From the NCBI RefSeq assembly GCF_900290195.1, contig NZ_OLMF01000004.1:981501-1045500 (forward strand): 64,000 nucleotides of DNA, written 5' to 3'. The translations under genes were made by a program, and so were the position numbers. Shown in pieces: positions 35,961-45,550 of this stretch. The stretch is from Anaerococcus marasmi (lineage in GTDB: Bacteria > Bacillota > Clostridia > Tissierellales > Peptoniphilaceae). The notes beneath the pieces are model-generated. The model searched no databases. It was not told the DNA's origin and was given only the letters and a program-made list of their open reading frames with translations. The stretch's first letter is position 1, and each line of letters opens with the position of its first letter.

Positions 35961-36751
35961 AGGAAGTGAAGGACGATTACTAGTATGCAAAATATAGTAA
36001 AGATGGATATAGCTAGCCAATCCACCCTTCCCATATTAATCTCATTAAGCTTAGTCCTCTCGTGTCCTATCCTATACATCCTCGCCTCCATTGCTGTAGC
36101 TAGGTCATCACTTCTTTTGAAGGAATTGATAAATAGTGGGACTAGAAGAGGGATCATGCTCACGGCTCTATTGATAATATTTCCAGATTCGAAGTCCGCT
36201 CCCCTTGCCATTTGGGCCATCCTTATCTTTTGCGCCTCATCAAATAGGGTTGGGATAAAGCGGAGGGATATGGAAATCATCATAGCAAGCTCCCCTGCTG
36301 GAAAGCCGAATTTCTTAAGGGGTGAGAAGAGCTTTTCGAGTCCATAGGTTAGCTCCATTGGGCTTGTGGTGTAGGTTAGAACAGAGGTCGATAGGATTAT
36401 TAAGATAAGTCTTAGGACTGTAAAGCCTGTCCTATATATTCCTTCTTCTGTTACTGATACAGGTCCGATTTCAAAAATCGTCCTTCCAGGCGTTGTGATT
36501 AGATTGATAAGTCCTGTAATAATTATGATAAATATCACAGGCTTTAGTGACTTAAGGACGCTCTTTATTGGAATCTTTGCCACTGCTAGCATAGCGATTA
36601 ATAAAATCACAAAGGGTATATAGCCGTAGAAGTCATCTACAAAAAATATTGTTATTATATATAAAAATACTCCCACGATCTTTACCCTAGGATCTAACCT
36701 GTGGATAAAGGTATCGAAAGGAAGATATTGTCCTATGCTAATGTTTGCCAT
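35957..36751 (-). CDS. ecfT: ECF transporter transmembrane component EcfT
   Basis: The 264-residue protein has five or so membrane helices and the coupling-helix signature MARGADFESGN near 183, with a second ARG-type motif (AMEARMYRIGHERTKL near 225) that contacts the two ATPases. It is the shared module for vitamin and metal import by different S components, none of which is encoded nearby. It overlaps ecfA2 by 14 bp. Confidence 0.94.
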   Translation of the reverse strand: MANISIGQYLPFDTFIHRLDPRVKIVGVFLYIITIFFVDDFYGYIPFVILLIAMLAVAKIPIKSVLKSLKPVIFIIIITGLINLITTPGRTIFEIGPVSVTEEGIYRTGFTVLRLILIILSTSVLTYTTSPMELTYGLEKLFSPLKKFGFPAGELAMMISISLRFIPTLFDEAQKIRMAQMARGADFESGNIINRAVSMIPLLVPLFINSFKRSDDLATAMEARMYRIGHERTKLNEINMGRVDWLAISIFTIFCILVIVLHFL

Positions 36752-37601
36752 CTTTTCCTCCTAGAACTCTCTTAAGCTCAGAAATGGCATCGTCTACTGT
36801 GTAGATATCATCTCTAACTTGCGGATTTTTCTCCTTGTAGGCTCTCATAAACTTAGTTATCTGTGGCACGTCAAGACCAATACTACTTAGTTCTGCCTGG
36901 GTGAAGGTATCGTAGGTTGACTTATCTGAGTAGACTTCTCCCTTATTCATCACGATTACCCTATCTACATACTCTGCCACATCCTCCATGGAGTGACTTA
37001 CAAGTACAATAGAAAGCTCTGGATCGGCCTCGTAGAGGGAGATGATCTCTTCAAATATCTCATCACGACCAACTGGGTCAAGGCCTGCTGTAAGTTCGTC
37101 TAGGACAAGGACCTTGGGATTCATGGAAAGAATTCCCGCAACGGCAACCCTTCTTTGTTGACCTCCAGAAAGCTCGAAGGGAGACTTATCCTTGTAGGTC
37201 TCGTAGTCTAGGCCGACTTTTGCCATAGCAGCCCTTACACGCCCATCGATTTCTTCTTCACTTAGACCCATGTTCTTAGGACCAAAGGCAATGTCCTTGG
37301 CTATGGTCTCTTCGAAGAGTTGGTTTTCCGGATATTGGAAGACTAGACCTACCTTGAATCTAGCATCTTTTCTTTTTTTCTTATCTTTTGAGTTGATTCC
37401 ATCTATTATGCAATCGCCATTTGTTGGAATGAGTAGGCCGTTTAGGAGTTGTACTAGGGTAGACTTACCAGAGCCCGTTTGGCCAATAAGGCCTACGATT
37501 TCGTGAGAGTTGATCTCTAGATTGATATCCTTAAGGGCATATACTTCTGAAGGAAGACCAGCGTTATAGATGTAATCAACATTTTTTAGTTCAATTTTCA
37601 T
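36738..37601 (-). CDS. ecfA2: ECF transporter ATPase EcfA2
   Basis: This 287-residue ABC ATPase has Walker A GQTGSGKSTLVQLL near 43, Q-loop VFQYPENQLFEET near 90, signature LSGGQQRRVAVAG near 144 and Walker B VLVLDELTAGLDP near 165. The Q-loop style and C-terminal extension match the A2 subunit. It overlaps ecfA1 by 4 bp. Confidence 0.94.
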   Translation of the reverse strand: MKIELKNVDYIYNAGLPSEVYALKDINLEINSHEIVGLIGQTGSGKSTLVQLLNGLLIPTNGDCIIDGINSKDKKKRKDARFKVGLVFQYPENQLFEETIAKDIAFGPKNMGLSEEEIDGRVRAAMAKVGLDYETYKDKSPFELSGGQQRRVAVAGILSMNPKVLVLDELTAGLDPVGRDEIFEEIISLYEADPELSIVLVSHSMEDVAEYVDRVIVMNKGEVYSDKSTYDTFTQAELSSIGLDVPQITKFMRAYKEKNPQVRDDIYTVDDAISELKRVLGGKDGKH

Positions 37602-38419
37602 ATAAGTTCTAAAAACTCCTCGATATTTAGGGGAAGTTCGTTCATTTCTATTCCCTCATTTCTAAGAGCGAAGGCAACTTCTGTAACTTGAGGAACAGCA
37701 AGGCCTAGCTTTTTCATCTGGTCTACCTTGGAGAAGACTTCTCTTGCAGTCCCTTCCAAGGCCTTCTTTCCACCATCTAGGACTACAATCTTATCTGCAA
37801 GGACTGCCTCTTCCATATAGTGGGTGATATAGATTATGGTCTTGCCATAGTTTTTGTTAAGGTCTTTAACAAGATTTATAACATCTTTCCTACCCCTTGG
37901 ATCTAGCATGGCTGTTGGCTCATCAAAGATTATATAATCTGATAGCATGGCTATAACTCCAGCTATGGATACTCTTTGCTTTTGCCCTCCAGAAAGATTG
38001 GAAGGATTTCTCCTCTTATAGTCTGTCATTCCCACAAGATCAATTGCCGAATCAACCCTCTCCCTAAGTTCTGGATTAGGGACAGCTAGGTTTTCAGGAC
38101 CGAAGGCAACCTCTTCTTCTACAGTTGTGGCTACCATTTGGTTATCTGGATTTTGGAAGACCATGGAGCATTTCTCTCTGATATCCCAAATCCTATCTTC
38201 ATCCTTGCTATTTAAATCATCCACCCAAATATCTCCTGATGTAGGAAATATCTGAGCGTTTAAGAGCTTGCCTAGGGTAGACTTACCTGACCCATTGTGG
38301 CCGAGGATAGCTACGAAGTCTCCCTTTTCAATTTCTATAGACACATCATCCAGTGCCTTTTTTTCTTCTTCGTCTTCTCCTGTTGGATAGACATAGGTTA
38401 AATTCTCTATCTTTATCAT
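37598..38419 (-). CDS. ecfA1: ECF transporter ATPase EcfA1
   Basis: This 273-residue ABC ATPase has Walker A GHNGSGKSTLGKLL near 40, MVFQNPDNQMVATTVEEEVAFGPENL near 87, signature LSGGQKQRVSIAG near 143 and Walker B YIIFDEPTAMLDP. It forms a heterodimer with EcfA2 to power EcfT. It starts 8 bp after the L,D-transpeptidase stop. Confidence 0.94.
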   Translation of the reverse strand: MIKIENLTYVYPTGEDEEEKKALDDVSIEIEKGDFVAILGHNGSGKSTLGKLLNAQIFPTSGDIWVDDLNSKDEDRIWDIREKCSMVFQNPDNQMVATTVEEEVAFGPENLAVPNPELRERVDSAIDLVGMTDYKRRNPSNLSGGQKQRVSIAGVIAMLSDYIIFDEPTAMLDPRGRKDVINLVKDLNKNYGKTIIYITHYMEEAVLADKIVVLDGGKKALEGTAREVFSKVDQMKKLGLAVPQVTEVAFALRNEGIEMNELPLNIEEFLELI

Positions 38420-38427
38420 TTTTCGTC

Positions 38428-39837
38428 CTAGTAGGCCATAGCAGGTGAGTTGTTTGTGCTTGACTCATAGACTATGACTGGTGTATGGATTTCTACGTTA
38501 TCAAATATTGTTTTGGCAACATGAGGTGGGAGGTTTAAGCAACCGTGACTTCCGTTTGAGAAATATATTCCTCCACCAAAGGCACCTCCCCTCCATGGAG
38601 CATCGTGGAAGCCTTCGCCATCCCAGCCTATTGGCATCCAATAATCAACTGGTGTCTTGTAAGGCTCTCCTGTAAAGTCGACTCCTTCAAGCTTAGCATT
38701 AGGCACTTTAGATAGGATTGATCCAACTCCGACATTAGTCTCCCATCCTGGTGATGTAAGTCCTGTTACAAGTGGACTTTCTATTATTAGCTCACCATTT
38801 TTATAAAACCAGAGGTATTGACGGGAGATGTCTACTTCTATATAGGTGTTTCCTATATCTGTCCCATCGGCTGTTCTTTCGTAGCCGTATCTTTCATAGA
38901 CAGGTTCGATTTCTCCACTTTTTCTCTCATTGAAAAGCTTAAGGACTTCATCAGCAGTTGCTGTTTGGTCAAGTACATATCCATAGACGCCAGGATTTAC
39001 TGTAATCTCACCGACTCCTGTCGCATTAAACTTTCTTTCAGTCCCGTAAGTATCTGTCTTATCGGCAACTTCTGCCATAAAGGCAAGTAGCTTATCATAG
39101 TCAAGCTCGAAGACCTTGCCCTTTTGGATAAGCATATCTACAAGCTCATCTCCCTTAAGTCCTATATCAAAACCAGTAAAGTTAAACTTGATATTCATAG
39201 CTTCGATCTTTTTGGCATCTTCCTTAAGTTCGTTAAGCTCCTTAGAATCTGAAAGGACTTCTGGATTTTGATAGTCTTCATCAGTAAGCTCAATATCCTC
39301 GTGGTCAGAATTAATAGCCTTAACTATTTTATCTTTAACATCTGTATAGTCGAGTTTATTACCCATCACTGCATCTTTTACATCAAATGAACCATCGTGA
39401 AATACAAGGCTTGCATCTTCTGGCTCTGTCACATTAGTAAAAAGTGGAGATTCCTTTAAAAGTTCATCGAGCTTATCCTCATCATATTTTATATTATAAT
39501 CAAATTCTAGATCATCTCTCTTGCCATTTACAAGATAAATTGGCCAAGCAAAGGGATTTTGGTCGATGGATGCGTTTTGAGGAATCTTCGCATCGTAGGC
39601 AATATCCTTAGAATTTAGGACAAAGTTTCTATCATCTCTTCCCTTAACTTCTAGCTTAAAATCATCTCCAGCAGCTTCTAAGGCGGATCCCCTTGAAGCA
39701 AATGAAACACTCTTTCCATTTATATAGGTATTTGGTAGGGTTATAAAAGAAAATATAACAGTAACTATCAAATAAATACCAACTATTCCTAGTACAACAA
39801 GAGGCCAGGTCTTGTTGTTTTTCTTATTGTCTGTAAT
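38428..39837 (-). CDS. L,D-transpeptidase (YkuD) with N-terminal membrane anchor; apparent ATT start
   Basis: The C-terminal YkuD domain has the catalytic motif SNGSHGCLNLPP near residue 440, preceded by a PG_binding_4 type domain. It forms 3-3 peptidoglycan crosslinks or anchors wall proteins outside the membrane. The first ATG/GTG/TTG in frame is TTG 39771, which would remove half the membrane helix. AGGAGG at 39843-39848 instead points to ATT at 39837, giving the sensible start MTDNKKNNKTWPLVVLGIVG and 469 residues. ATT is a rare start codon, known for infC. A sequencing error is not excluded. Confidence 0.85.
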   Translation of the reverse strand: MTDNKKNNKTWPLVVLGIVGIYLIVTVIFSFITLPNTYINGKSVSFASRGSALEAAGDDFKLEVKGRDDRNFVLNSKDIAYDAKIPQNASIDQNPFAWPIYLVNGKRDDLEFDYNIKYDEDKLDELLKESPLFTNVTEPEDASLVFHDGSFDVKDAVMGNKLDYTDVKDKIVKAINSDHEDIELTDEDYQNPEVLSDSKELNELKEDAKKIEAMNIKFNFTGFDIGLKGDELVDMLIQKGKVFELDYDKLLAFMAEVADKTDTYGTERKFNATGVGEITVNPGVYGYVLDQTATADEVLKLFNERKSGEIEPVYERYGYERTADGTDIGNTYIEVDISRQYLWFYKNGELIIESPLVTGLTSPGWETNVGVGSILSKVPNAKLEGVDFTGEPYKTPVDYWMPIGWDGEGFHDAPWRGGAFGGGIYFSNGSHGCLNLPPHVAKTIFDNVEIHTPVIVYESSTNNSPAMAY

Positions 39838-39846
39838 AATATCCTC

Positions 39847-40974
39847 CTAATTCTTTGGCCTTTGGCCAAAATACTGGTAGTAGTCCACCTTCTCACCACC
39901 ATTATAAAGCTTTCTCTTTTTGGAAAGCTTCCTTCTAAAGTTTCTATCAAACTTTTCATCAGCTGTTACAAAATACAAGGACCAGGTATCAAGCTTCATA
40001 AACTTATTATTTATCTTCTTGTAAATATCATCTAGGTCCGTATCCGATAATCTCATCCCATAGGGTGGATTGGCTATCAATACACCATAGTCATCCTTAG
40101 ATACCGCAACAGATCCTACATCTCTTGTGACAAAGGCTATGTCTTCCTCAACACCTGCGTTAAGGGCGTTGTTTTTGGCAAGACTAATTGCCCTAGATGA
40201 AATATCAGATCCTAGTATATGAAGCTTAGTAGAATAATCGATCCTTCCCAAGGCTTCTTTCTTTTCATCCTCGTAGATAGATTTGTCCATAAAGACGAAA
40301 TGCCTAAAGTCGAAGTCCCTATCTATACCTGGGGCAATGTTACGAGCCTTTCTCGCTGCCTCGATTAGGATGGTCCCTGATCCACAGAAGGGATCAAGGA
40401 GGAACCTATCAGGATTATAGAAAGAAAGATCTACTAGGGCTGCTGCAAGATTTTCCCTAAGGGGAGCCTTTACAGAATCCTCCCTATAGCCTCTCTTGTG
40501 AAGCCCATCGCCTGATGTATCGATGGTAACTGTAGCGATATTTCTATTAAGCATGACTTCAATTCCTACCCTCTCCCCTGATTTAGGGAAGGTCGAAATC
40601 TTAAATTTTTTCCTCAAAGAATCGATAATTGCCTTTTCGCTAATAGATTGAATCGACCTTAAGGCAAAAAGCTTTGACTTATAGGTCCTGGCATTTACTA
40701 TAAAGTTACTTTCCTTTCTTAGATAATCAGTCCAGTTGATTCTTTTGATATTATCAAAAAGTTCATCAAAAGAAGTCGCTTTAAACTCATCTAAGACAAG
40801 ATAGACCCTATCGGCACATCTAAGATTAATATTTAGTTTTCCTATGTCAGAAAGTTCGCCTGAAAGAGTAATCATCCCATCGCTAACAGAAAAATCCTCA
40901 AAGCCTAAATCAATAAGCTCCCTCTTAACTAGAGCCTCCAAGCCAAAACTTGTTGTAATTATAATTTTTTCCAT
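39847..40974 (-). CDS. THUMP-domain class I RNA methyltransferase (RlmL/YpsC type)
   Basis: The 375-residue protein has an N-terminal ferredoxin-like/THUMP region (to about 160), a SAM-binding domain with LLDPFCGSGTILIEAA near 193 and the target-base motif LIANPPYGMRL near 308. Relatives methylate 23S rRNA guanosine (N2-G2445) in E. coli and equivalent sites in Bacillus. The stop codon overlaps the ribosome site of the next gene, so the two are coupled. Confidence 0.92.
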   Translation of the reverse strand: MEKIIITTSFGLEALVKRELIDLGFEDFSVSDGMITLSGELSDIGKLNINLRCADRVYLVLDEFKATSFDELFDNIKRINWTDYLRKESNFIVNARTYKSKLFALRSIQSISEKAIIDSLRKKFKISTFPKSGERVGIEVMLNRNIATVTIDTSGDGLHKRGYREDSVKAPLRENLAAALVDLSFYNPDRFLLDPFCGSGTILIEAARKARNIAPGIDRDFDFRHFVFMDKSIYEDEKKEALGRIDYSTKLHILGSDISSRAISLAKNNALNAGVEEDIAFVTRDVGSVAVSKDDYGVLIANPPYGMRLSDTDLDDIYKKINNKFMKLDTWSLYFVTADEKFDRNFRRKLSKKRKLYNGGEKVDYYQYFGQRPKN

Positions 40975-41302
40975 GCTTATATTATAACAGATTTTAACTA
41001 TTTTTCATCTTTATTTCAATCTTTTATAGAAAATATAAAATCTATTATTTCTTTTGATAAAGAGGGATTTGATAGACCTTGATGGAAATTATAAATTACA
41101 TATATGGATGGGAATTATTAGGCTAAGTGAATAGAAGATTAAGGAAGCGATATTCCTGCCTATTAGAGGATTTTTGAGATGTCTCAAATAAGAGAGGGGG
41201 GGGAAAGCTTGACATATATTATTAAAAAACTAACCTAATTACTTTAACTCTGTTTTATCAATAGATTTTCTAGGAAATAGAAATCCTTTAATATATAAGG
41301 GC

Positions 41303-41500
41303 CAGACTGTTGACAAAAGGACAAAATCCAAAAGGAAGCGTTCCATTCGGAAGAAATTTTAAGAAATTCAAATCGAAATAATACGCCCGTAAATCGCACT
41401 GTTCGAGCCTTAGCGAGTTTGCGATTTACAGTATTATGAGATTTAGAATTTCTAAATTTCTGTAGTTGGATAAGCGTTTTTGGATTTTGTCTACACTCTG
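41303..41500. mobile_element. MITE-like nested palindrome, copy 1
   Basis: A 198-bp element ends CAGACTGT...ACACTCTG, near-inverse of each other. It contains inverted pairs GACAAAATCC/GGATTTTGTC, an inner AGAAATT...AATTTCT pair, and a central perfect stem GTAAATCGCA/TGCGATTTAC capped by CTGTTCGAGCCTTAGCGAGTT-like sequence. It is flanked by the 18-bp direct repeat ATCCTTTAATATATAAGG at 41283-41300 and 41501-41518. It is near-identical to 47076-47276, has no coding capacity, and looks like a non-autonomous mobile element. Confidence 0.85.
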
Positions 41501-41577
41501 ATCCTTTAATATATAAGGACTATTTTGAACAAAGTCCGGTCTATAGATATATTTCTACCTAAAGATTATTCTTTCCA

Positions 41578-41616
41578 CAAAAAAGGCGGTGGTAGAATTT
41601 AATCTACTTCATCGCC
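41578..41616 (-). terminator. Intrinsic terminator at the end of the purine cluster
   Basis: On the minus strand GGCGATGAAGTAGA and TCTACCACCGCC pair with one mismatch region, followed by six T residues. It lies 14 bp after the xdhC stop. Confidence 0.75.
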
Positions 41617-41629
41617 TAAGTTCTTATAT

Positions 41630-42250
41630 TTAGTCCTTGATCATTGGATCATGGCCTGTGTTGTCTGGGTCTACTGCAAGGTCTGTATCGTAGTCTTCTG
41701 CCCTGCCTTTTATTTCTATTTCTATGGCTTCTTCCACAGCTCTTAGGATATTTTCATAACCTGTACACCTACACATATTTCCTGCAAGAAGTCTCCTTAG
41801 CTCAGCTCTTTCGTATCTTTTTCCTCTTGCTACGATTTCTGTTGCTGTTACTATAAAGCCTGGTGTACAGAAGCCGCATTGGACTGCTGCTTGGTCGATG
41901 AAGGCTTGTTGGATGATTGAGATCGAACCATCATCAGCTACTAGACCCTCTGTTGTCCAGATATCTTTTCCTTCAGCCCAGATTGCAAGATATAGGCAAG
42001 AGTCTACGCTTTCTCCGTCTATTAGGACAGAACATGCTCCACATTCTCCTACTTCACAACCCTTTTTTACAGAAGTTAAACCGAAGTCGTTTCTTAGAAA
42101 GTCTGTTAAGCTTGCCCTTACATCGACCATTTTTTCTACAGGGATTCCATTAATAGTACATTTCACCCTCTTGTAGTTAGGCTTTTGATAGCTTAGTTTG
42201 ACTCTTTGTGGAGCAAATGGACCGTATTCTCTAGAGTGTTTAGTCTTCAT
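41630..42250 (-). CDS. xdhC: Xanthine dehydrogenase iron-sulfur subunit XdhC
   Basis: The 206-residue protein has two 2Fe-2S domains: plant-ferredoxin type with CEVGECGACSVL and a following Cys near 84, and the helical domain with CGFCTPG near 122 and MCRCTGY near 160. It passes electrons from the molybdenum centre to FAD. It is longer than E. coli XdhC because of a 30-residue N-terminal and a 25-residue C-terminal extension. It overlaps xdhB by 11 bp. Confidence 0.93.
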   Translation of the reverse strand: MKTKHSREYGPFAPQRVKLSYQKPNYKRVKCTINGIPVEKMVDVRASLTDFLRNDFGLTSVKKGCEVGECGACSVLIDGESVDSCLYLAIWAEGKDIWTTEGLVADDGSISIIQQAFIDQAAVQCGFCTPGFIVTATEIVARGKRYERAELRRLLAGNMCRCTGYENILRAVEEAIEIEIKGRAEDYDTDLAVDPDNTGHDPMIKD

Positions 42251-43127
42251 CGTCTTCTCCTTTGTATTCTTCTAGGCTTTCTTTTAGGTTTCTCCTACAT
42301 ATTTCATAAAGGACTTGGGTACGGAGGGCCTTGCTCGCTCTCCATGAGTCTCTTGGGGAAAGTTCTTCTAAGGCAAGTTTGGCGAAGGCTGTGATATTTT
42401 CATCATCAAGTTTTTTTCCTATAAATTCTTCCTCAGCCTTGTAGACTCTTACAGGAACTGTTGATGCTACCCCGTAACAAGCCTTGATTTTTTCGATTTT
42501 CCCCTCGCAATCGACCTTTACCATAGTCGCACAGGAGCTTGTCGCTATATCCATGGCGTTTCTCATAGCGTACTTGAAGTATTTACCAGAATAGCCCTCG
42601 TAGTTTTCTTTCTTTATAGTAAAGCTTTTGACAAATTCATTTGGCTTTAGGTCAACCTGGCCCAGACCTATATAGAAGTCTGTAATTGGCATTGTTCTTT
42701 CGCCATCTGCACTTACTATATTTACACTGGCATCCAGACAAAATAGCATTGGGGCGGAGTCAGCTGAAGGAGCAGCGTTACACACATTTCCCCCGATTGT
42801 CGCAGCATTTCTTAGCTGTGGGCCTCCTGCTGTAAGGACGGCCTTTCCTAATTGGTCTATGTTTTCTTTTATAATTGGATTGTCTGCTATGTGGGTAAAG
42901 GTCGCCATAGCTCCTATTTCTATAGATCCTTCTTCATCTATTGATATTTGACTTAATTCATCTATAAGATGGATTGATAAGAGTTTTGGTGATTCGATAG
43001 ATCCTTCTCTTAGCTTGACTAAAACATCTGTCCCACCTGCTATGATTTTAAGTTCAGGATCTTCTTTTAATAAGTTCGTAGCTTCTTCTATGGAGTAAGC
43101 TTCTTTTATTTCTTTGATATCGTACAT
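42240..43127 (-). CDS. xdhB: Xanthine dehydrogenase FAD-binding subunit XdhB
   Basis: The 295-residue protein has the FAD motifs IIAGGTDVLVKLREG near 30 and TIGGNVCNAAPSADSAPML near 108, then the CO-dehydrogenase flavoprotein C-terminal domain from about 178. Length and order match E. coli XdhB. It carries electrons from the Fe-S subunit to NAD or another acceptor. It starts 10 bp after xdhA. Confidence 0.93.
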   Translation of the reverse strand: MYDIKEIKEAYSIEEATNLLKEDPELKIIAGGTDVLVKLREGSIESPKLLSIHLIDELSQISIDEEGSIEIGAMATFTHIADNPIIKENIDQLGKAVLTAGGPQLRNAATIGGNVCNAAPSADSAPMLFCLDASVNIVSADGERTMPITDFYIGLGQVDLKPNEFVKSFTIKKENYEGYSGKYFKYAMRNAMDIATSSCATMVKVDCEGKIEKIKACYGVASTVPVRVYKAEEEFIGKKLDDENITAFAKLALEELSPRDSWRASKALRTQVLYEICRRNLKESLEEYKGEDDED

Positions 43128-43137
43128 TTATCCCTCC

Positions 43138-45432
43138 TTATAAATCATTGTCTATGAGTCCATTTTCCTTAAATAATGGGAAGAGGACGTGTGGGGTCAT
43201 AGGTATCTTGTTTACTGAAATTCCAGTTGCGTTTAGGACCGCATTTCTTATAGCTGGCGCTGGGGAGCATGTTGGTGGCTCACCCAGAGACTTGGTGTGA
43301 TAAGGAGAAGTTGGTTCTGGGTTTTCTATAAAGTAAACTTCAAATTCTGGTGTATCCGCAATTGTTCCTAGCTTATAGTCAAGGAGGTTGTTGTTTAGGA
43401 TTCTTCCCTTATCGTTGTATTTCATCTCTTCTGTTAAGGCGTAGCCTACTGCCATGCTCATTCCTCCATGGGCCTGAGCCTCAGCAAGTTGTGGATTGAT
43501 GATATTTCCTGCATCGTGAACATTAATAAGCTTAACTACCTCAACCTTGGCAAGGTCTATGTCGACTTTAACTTCAGCAAAGCTTGCTCCAAAGGAGAAG
43601 GCATTAGTCCTAACTGTGTGGGTTGTCTCTGCTGTGATGTGTTGGTTTTCTGTCTTTAGGGTGTAAAGAGACTCTGTAGCGAGCTCCTCCATAGTAAGGA
43701 GCTTCCTGCCATCAGTTTTCCTAACTATAGTAGAATCAACTATATCGAGATTGTTTGGAGTAATTCTAGTCTGTAGGTAGGCTTGGTCTAGGATTTTTTC
43801 CTTAAGTTCCTTGGCAGTTTTGGTAATAGAAAAGCTTGCCATGTAGGTTTGACGAGATGCGTAAGCTCCAAGACCGAATGGAGATACATCCGTATCTTGG
43901 GTCGATATGATATGGATATCTTCTATCCTCATGCCTAATGAGTCTGCTGCCATTTGGGTAAAGGCAGTGTCAGCTCCTTGGCCGATTTCTGTTTCAGGTA
44001 GTTGGATTTGGACAGATCCATCCTCATTTACTATCATCCTACAAGAAGAAGACTCTAGGGAAATTGGGAATACTCCAGTGTTATACCAATAGACAGCACA
44101 ACCTATTCCGTATCTGATATTTCCTGTTTGATTTTTGTATTTTTCCTTCTTAGCGTAGTAATCAATAGCTTCTGCTCCCTTTTCTAGGCAGTCTCTGAAG
44201 GAATCGTAATAGTTTTCATTGTGAGAGAAAGGATCTACATAACCTTTTGGCATAACATTTCTAAGCTTAAGTTCTAGTGGATCCATGCCTAGGGCCTTGG
44301 CCACATCATCGTGGTGGGCTTCGTAGGCAAACATGGCTTGAGGGATACCGTAACCTCTCATGGCTCCTCCTGCTGGAAGGTTGGTGTAGATTGAGTAGGC
44401 ATCTCCCTTGATATTCTCACAAGGATAGAGTTGGTGGAAACAGTTCAAGCCCTTAGCGGCTATAGAGTGGCCGTGGGATGCGTAGGCTCCTCCATTGGAG
44501 TAAGTTTCTACTCTTCTTGCGACATAATCTCCGTTTTCTCTGACGTAAGATTCTATGTGGATTTTCATAGCGTGTCTTGTTCTGGTTGAGACAAAGGTCT
44601 CTTCCCTAGATGGGAGAAGCTTTACAGGATGACCTCCAACTTGGGTTGTGAGGAAGGCACAAAGTGGCTCGTACAAGGCGTCTTGCTTGTTGCCGAATCC
44701 TCCCCCTATGTATGGTTTTATAACTCTAATCTTTCCCCAACCAAGACCTAGGGCCTGGCCGACAACTCTTCTTATGATGTGAGGGATTTGGGTTGAGGCA
44801 ACTACTACGATCTTGCCTGACTTCTCATAGGCGTATACATCTGGATTTTCCAAATGGGCGTGGGATATTATAGGTGTTTCATAATCTCCAACCACCTTGA
44901 TCAGTCCTTCTTCCTTGATAGCTTCTTCGAAGTTACCCCTATTGTTTGTAGTATGTTTTAAGATATTGTCAGGGCTTTCCTCATGGATTGGGACCTTAAC
45001 ATCCTTGATTGAATCTAGGGCATCAAAGTTTGCAGGATACTCCTCATATTCTACTACGATTTTCTTTAAGGCTTGTTTGCAAGCTACTTCGTCACGGGCG
45101 ATTACAACCGCGACATCGTCTCCGTAATATCTAACATGCTCATTGAGTAGGAGCCTGTCAGCTACGTCTTGGTGGTCCTTTTCGGTAGACCAAGGGTGAC
45201 CTGCTGTTGGGAATTGAATCTTTGGCACGTCAAAACAAGTTACTATCTTGACAACACCTGGAACCTTCATGGCTTCTTCTGTATCTATACTTAAAACCTT
45301 GCCGTGTGCTATGGTTGAATGGTAGATCTTCGCAATGTATGCGTCTTTTGGGACTAGGTCTTCGGTAAACTTAGCCCTACCTGTAACCTTGTCAAAAGCA
45401 TCTACTCTCTTGATTTTTTTGCCTACGTACAT
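43138..45432 (-). CDS. xdhA: Xanthine dehydrogenase/purine hydroxylase molybdenum subunit XdhA
   Basis: The 764-residue protein has the aldehyde oxidase a/b hammerhead (residues 1-120) and the molybdopterin-binding domain: PYIGGGFGNKQDALYEP near 242, GGAMRGYGIPQAMFAYEAH near 352, and a C-terminal SLGEPPTCSPAPAIRNAV with the catalytic-type Glu near 718. There is no in-frame TGA, so no selenocysteine. Like some members of this group it may need a labile selenium ligand at molybdenum, which cannot be read from sequence. It oxidises hypoxanthine or xanthine. Cofactor genes lie at 60.4-63.7 kb. Confidence 0.93.
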   Translation of the reverse strand: MYVGKKIKRVDAFDKVTGRAKFTEDLVPKDAYIAKIYHSTIAHGKVLSIDTEEAMKVPGVVKIVTCFDVPKIQFPTAGHPWSTEKDHQDVADRLLLNEHVRYYGDDVAVVIARDEVACKQALKKIVVEYEEYPANFDALDSIKDVKVPIHEESPDNILKHTTNNRGNFEEAIKEEGLIKVVGDYETPIISHAHLENPDVYAYEKSGKIVVVASTQIPHIIRRVVGQALGLGWGKIRVIKPYIGGGFGNKQDALYEPLCAFLTTQVGGHPVKLLPSREETFVSTRTRHAMKIHIESYVRENGDYVARRVETYSNGGAYASHGHSIAAKGLNCFHQLYPCENIKGDAYSIYTNLPAGGAMRGYGIPQAMFAYEAHHDDVAKALGMDPLELKLRNVMPKGYVDPFSHNENYYDSFRDCLEKGAEAIDYYAKKEKYKNQTGNIRYGIGCAVYWYNTGVFPISLESSSCRMIVNEDGSVQIQLPETEIGQGADTAFTQMAADSLGMRIEDIHIISTQDTDVSPFGLGAYASRQTYMASFSITKTAKELKEKILDQAYLQTRITPNNLDIVDSTIVRKTDGRKLLTMEELATESLYTLKTENQHITAETTHTVRTNAFSFGASFAEVKVDIDLAKVEVVKLINVHDAGNIINPQLAEAQAHGGMSMAVGYALTEEMKYNDKGRILNNNLLDYKLGTIADTPEFEVYFIENPEPTSPYHTKSLGEPPTCSPAPAIRNAVLNATGISVNKIPMTPHVLFPLFKENGLIDNDL

Positions 45433-45496
45433 ATTCTTTCCTTTCTAATACTTACGACTATTTACAAATAATATATCATATTTTAAGATAAATTAA

Positions 45497-45545
45497 TAGT
45501 TTCCAACACAAAAACACTCCCAAATCATCTAGGATCTGGAAGTAT
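45497..45545 (-). terminator. Probable terminator after the first purine permease
   Basis: On the minus strand ACTTCCAGATC pairs (with G-U pairs) with GATTTGGGAGT, followed by TTTTT. It suggests that xdhABC has, or needs, additional promoter activity, or that read-through occurs. Confidence 0.5.
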
Positions 45546-45550
45546 ATATA

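Larger units (their letters stand above)
40975..41629. other. Intergenic region between the methyltransferase and xdhC genes
   Basis: The stretch contains the first copy of the 200-bp MITE-like element (41303-41500) with its direct repeats and the xdh terminator. Bases 40975-41280 are AT-rich with a run of eight G near 41200, and no gene is supported there. Confidence 0.6.

Noticed and set aside
43138-45432. Selenocysteine in XdhA
   Set aside because: The frame has no internal TGA; any selenium would be a labile cofactor, not encoded.
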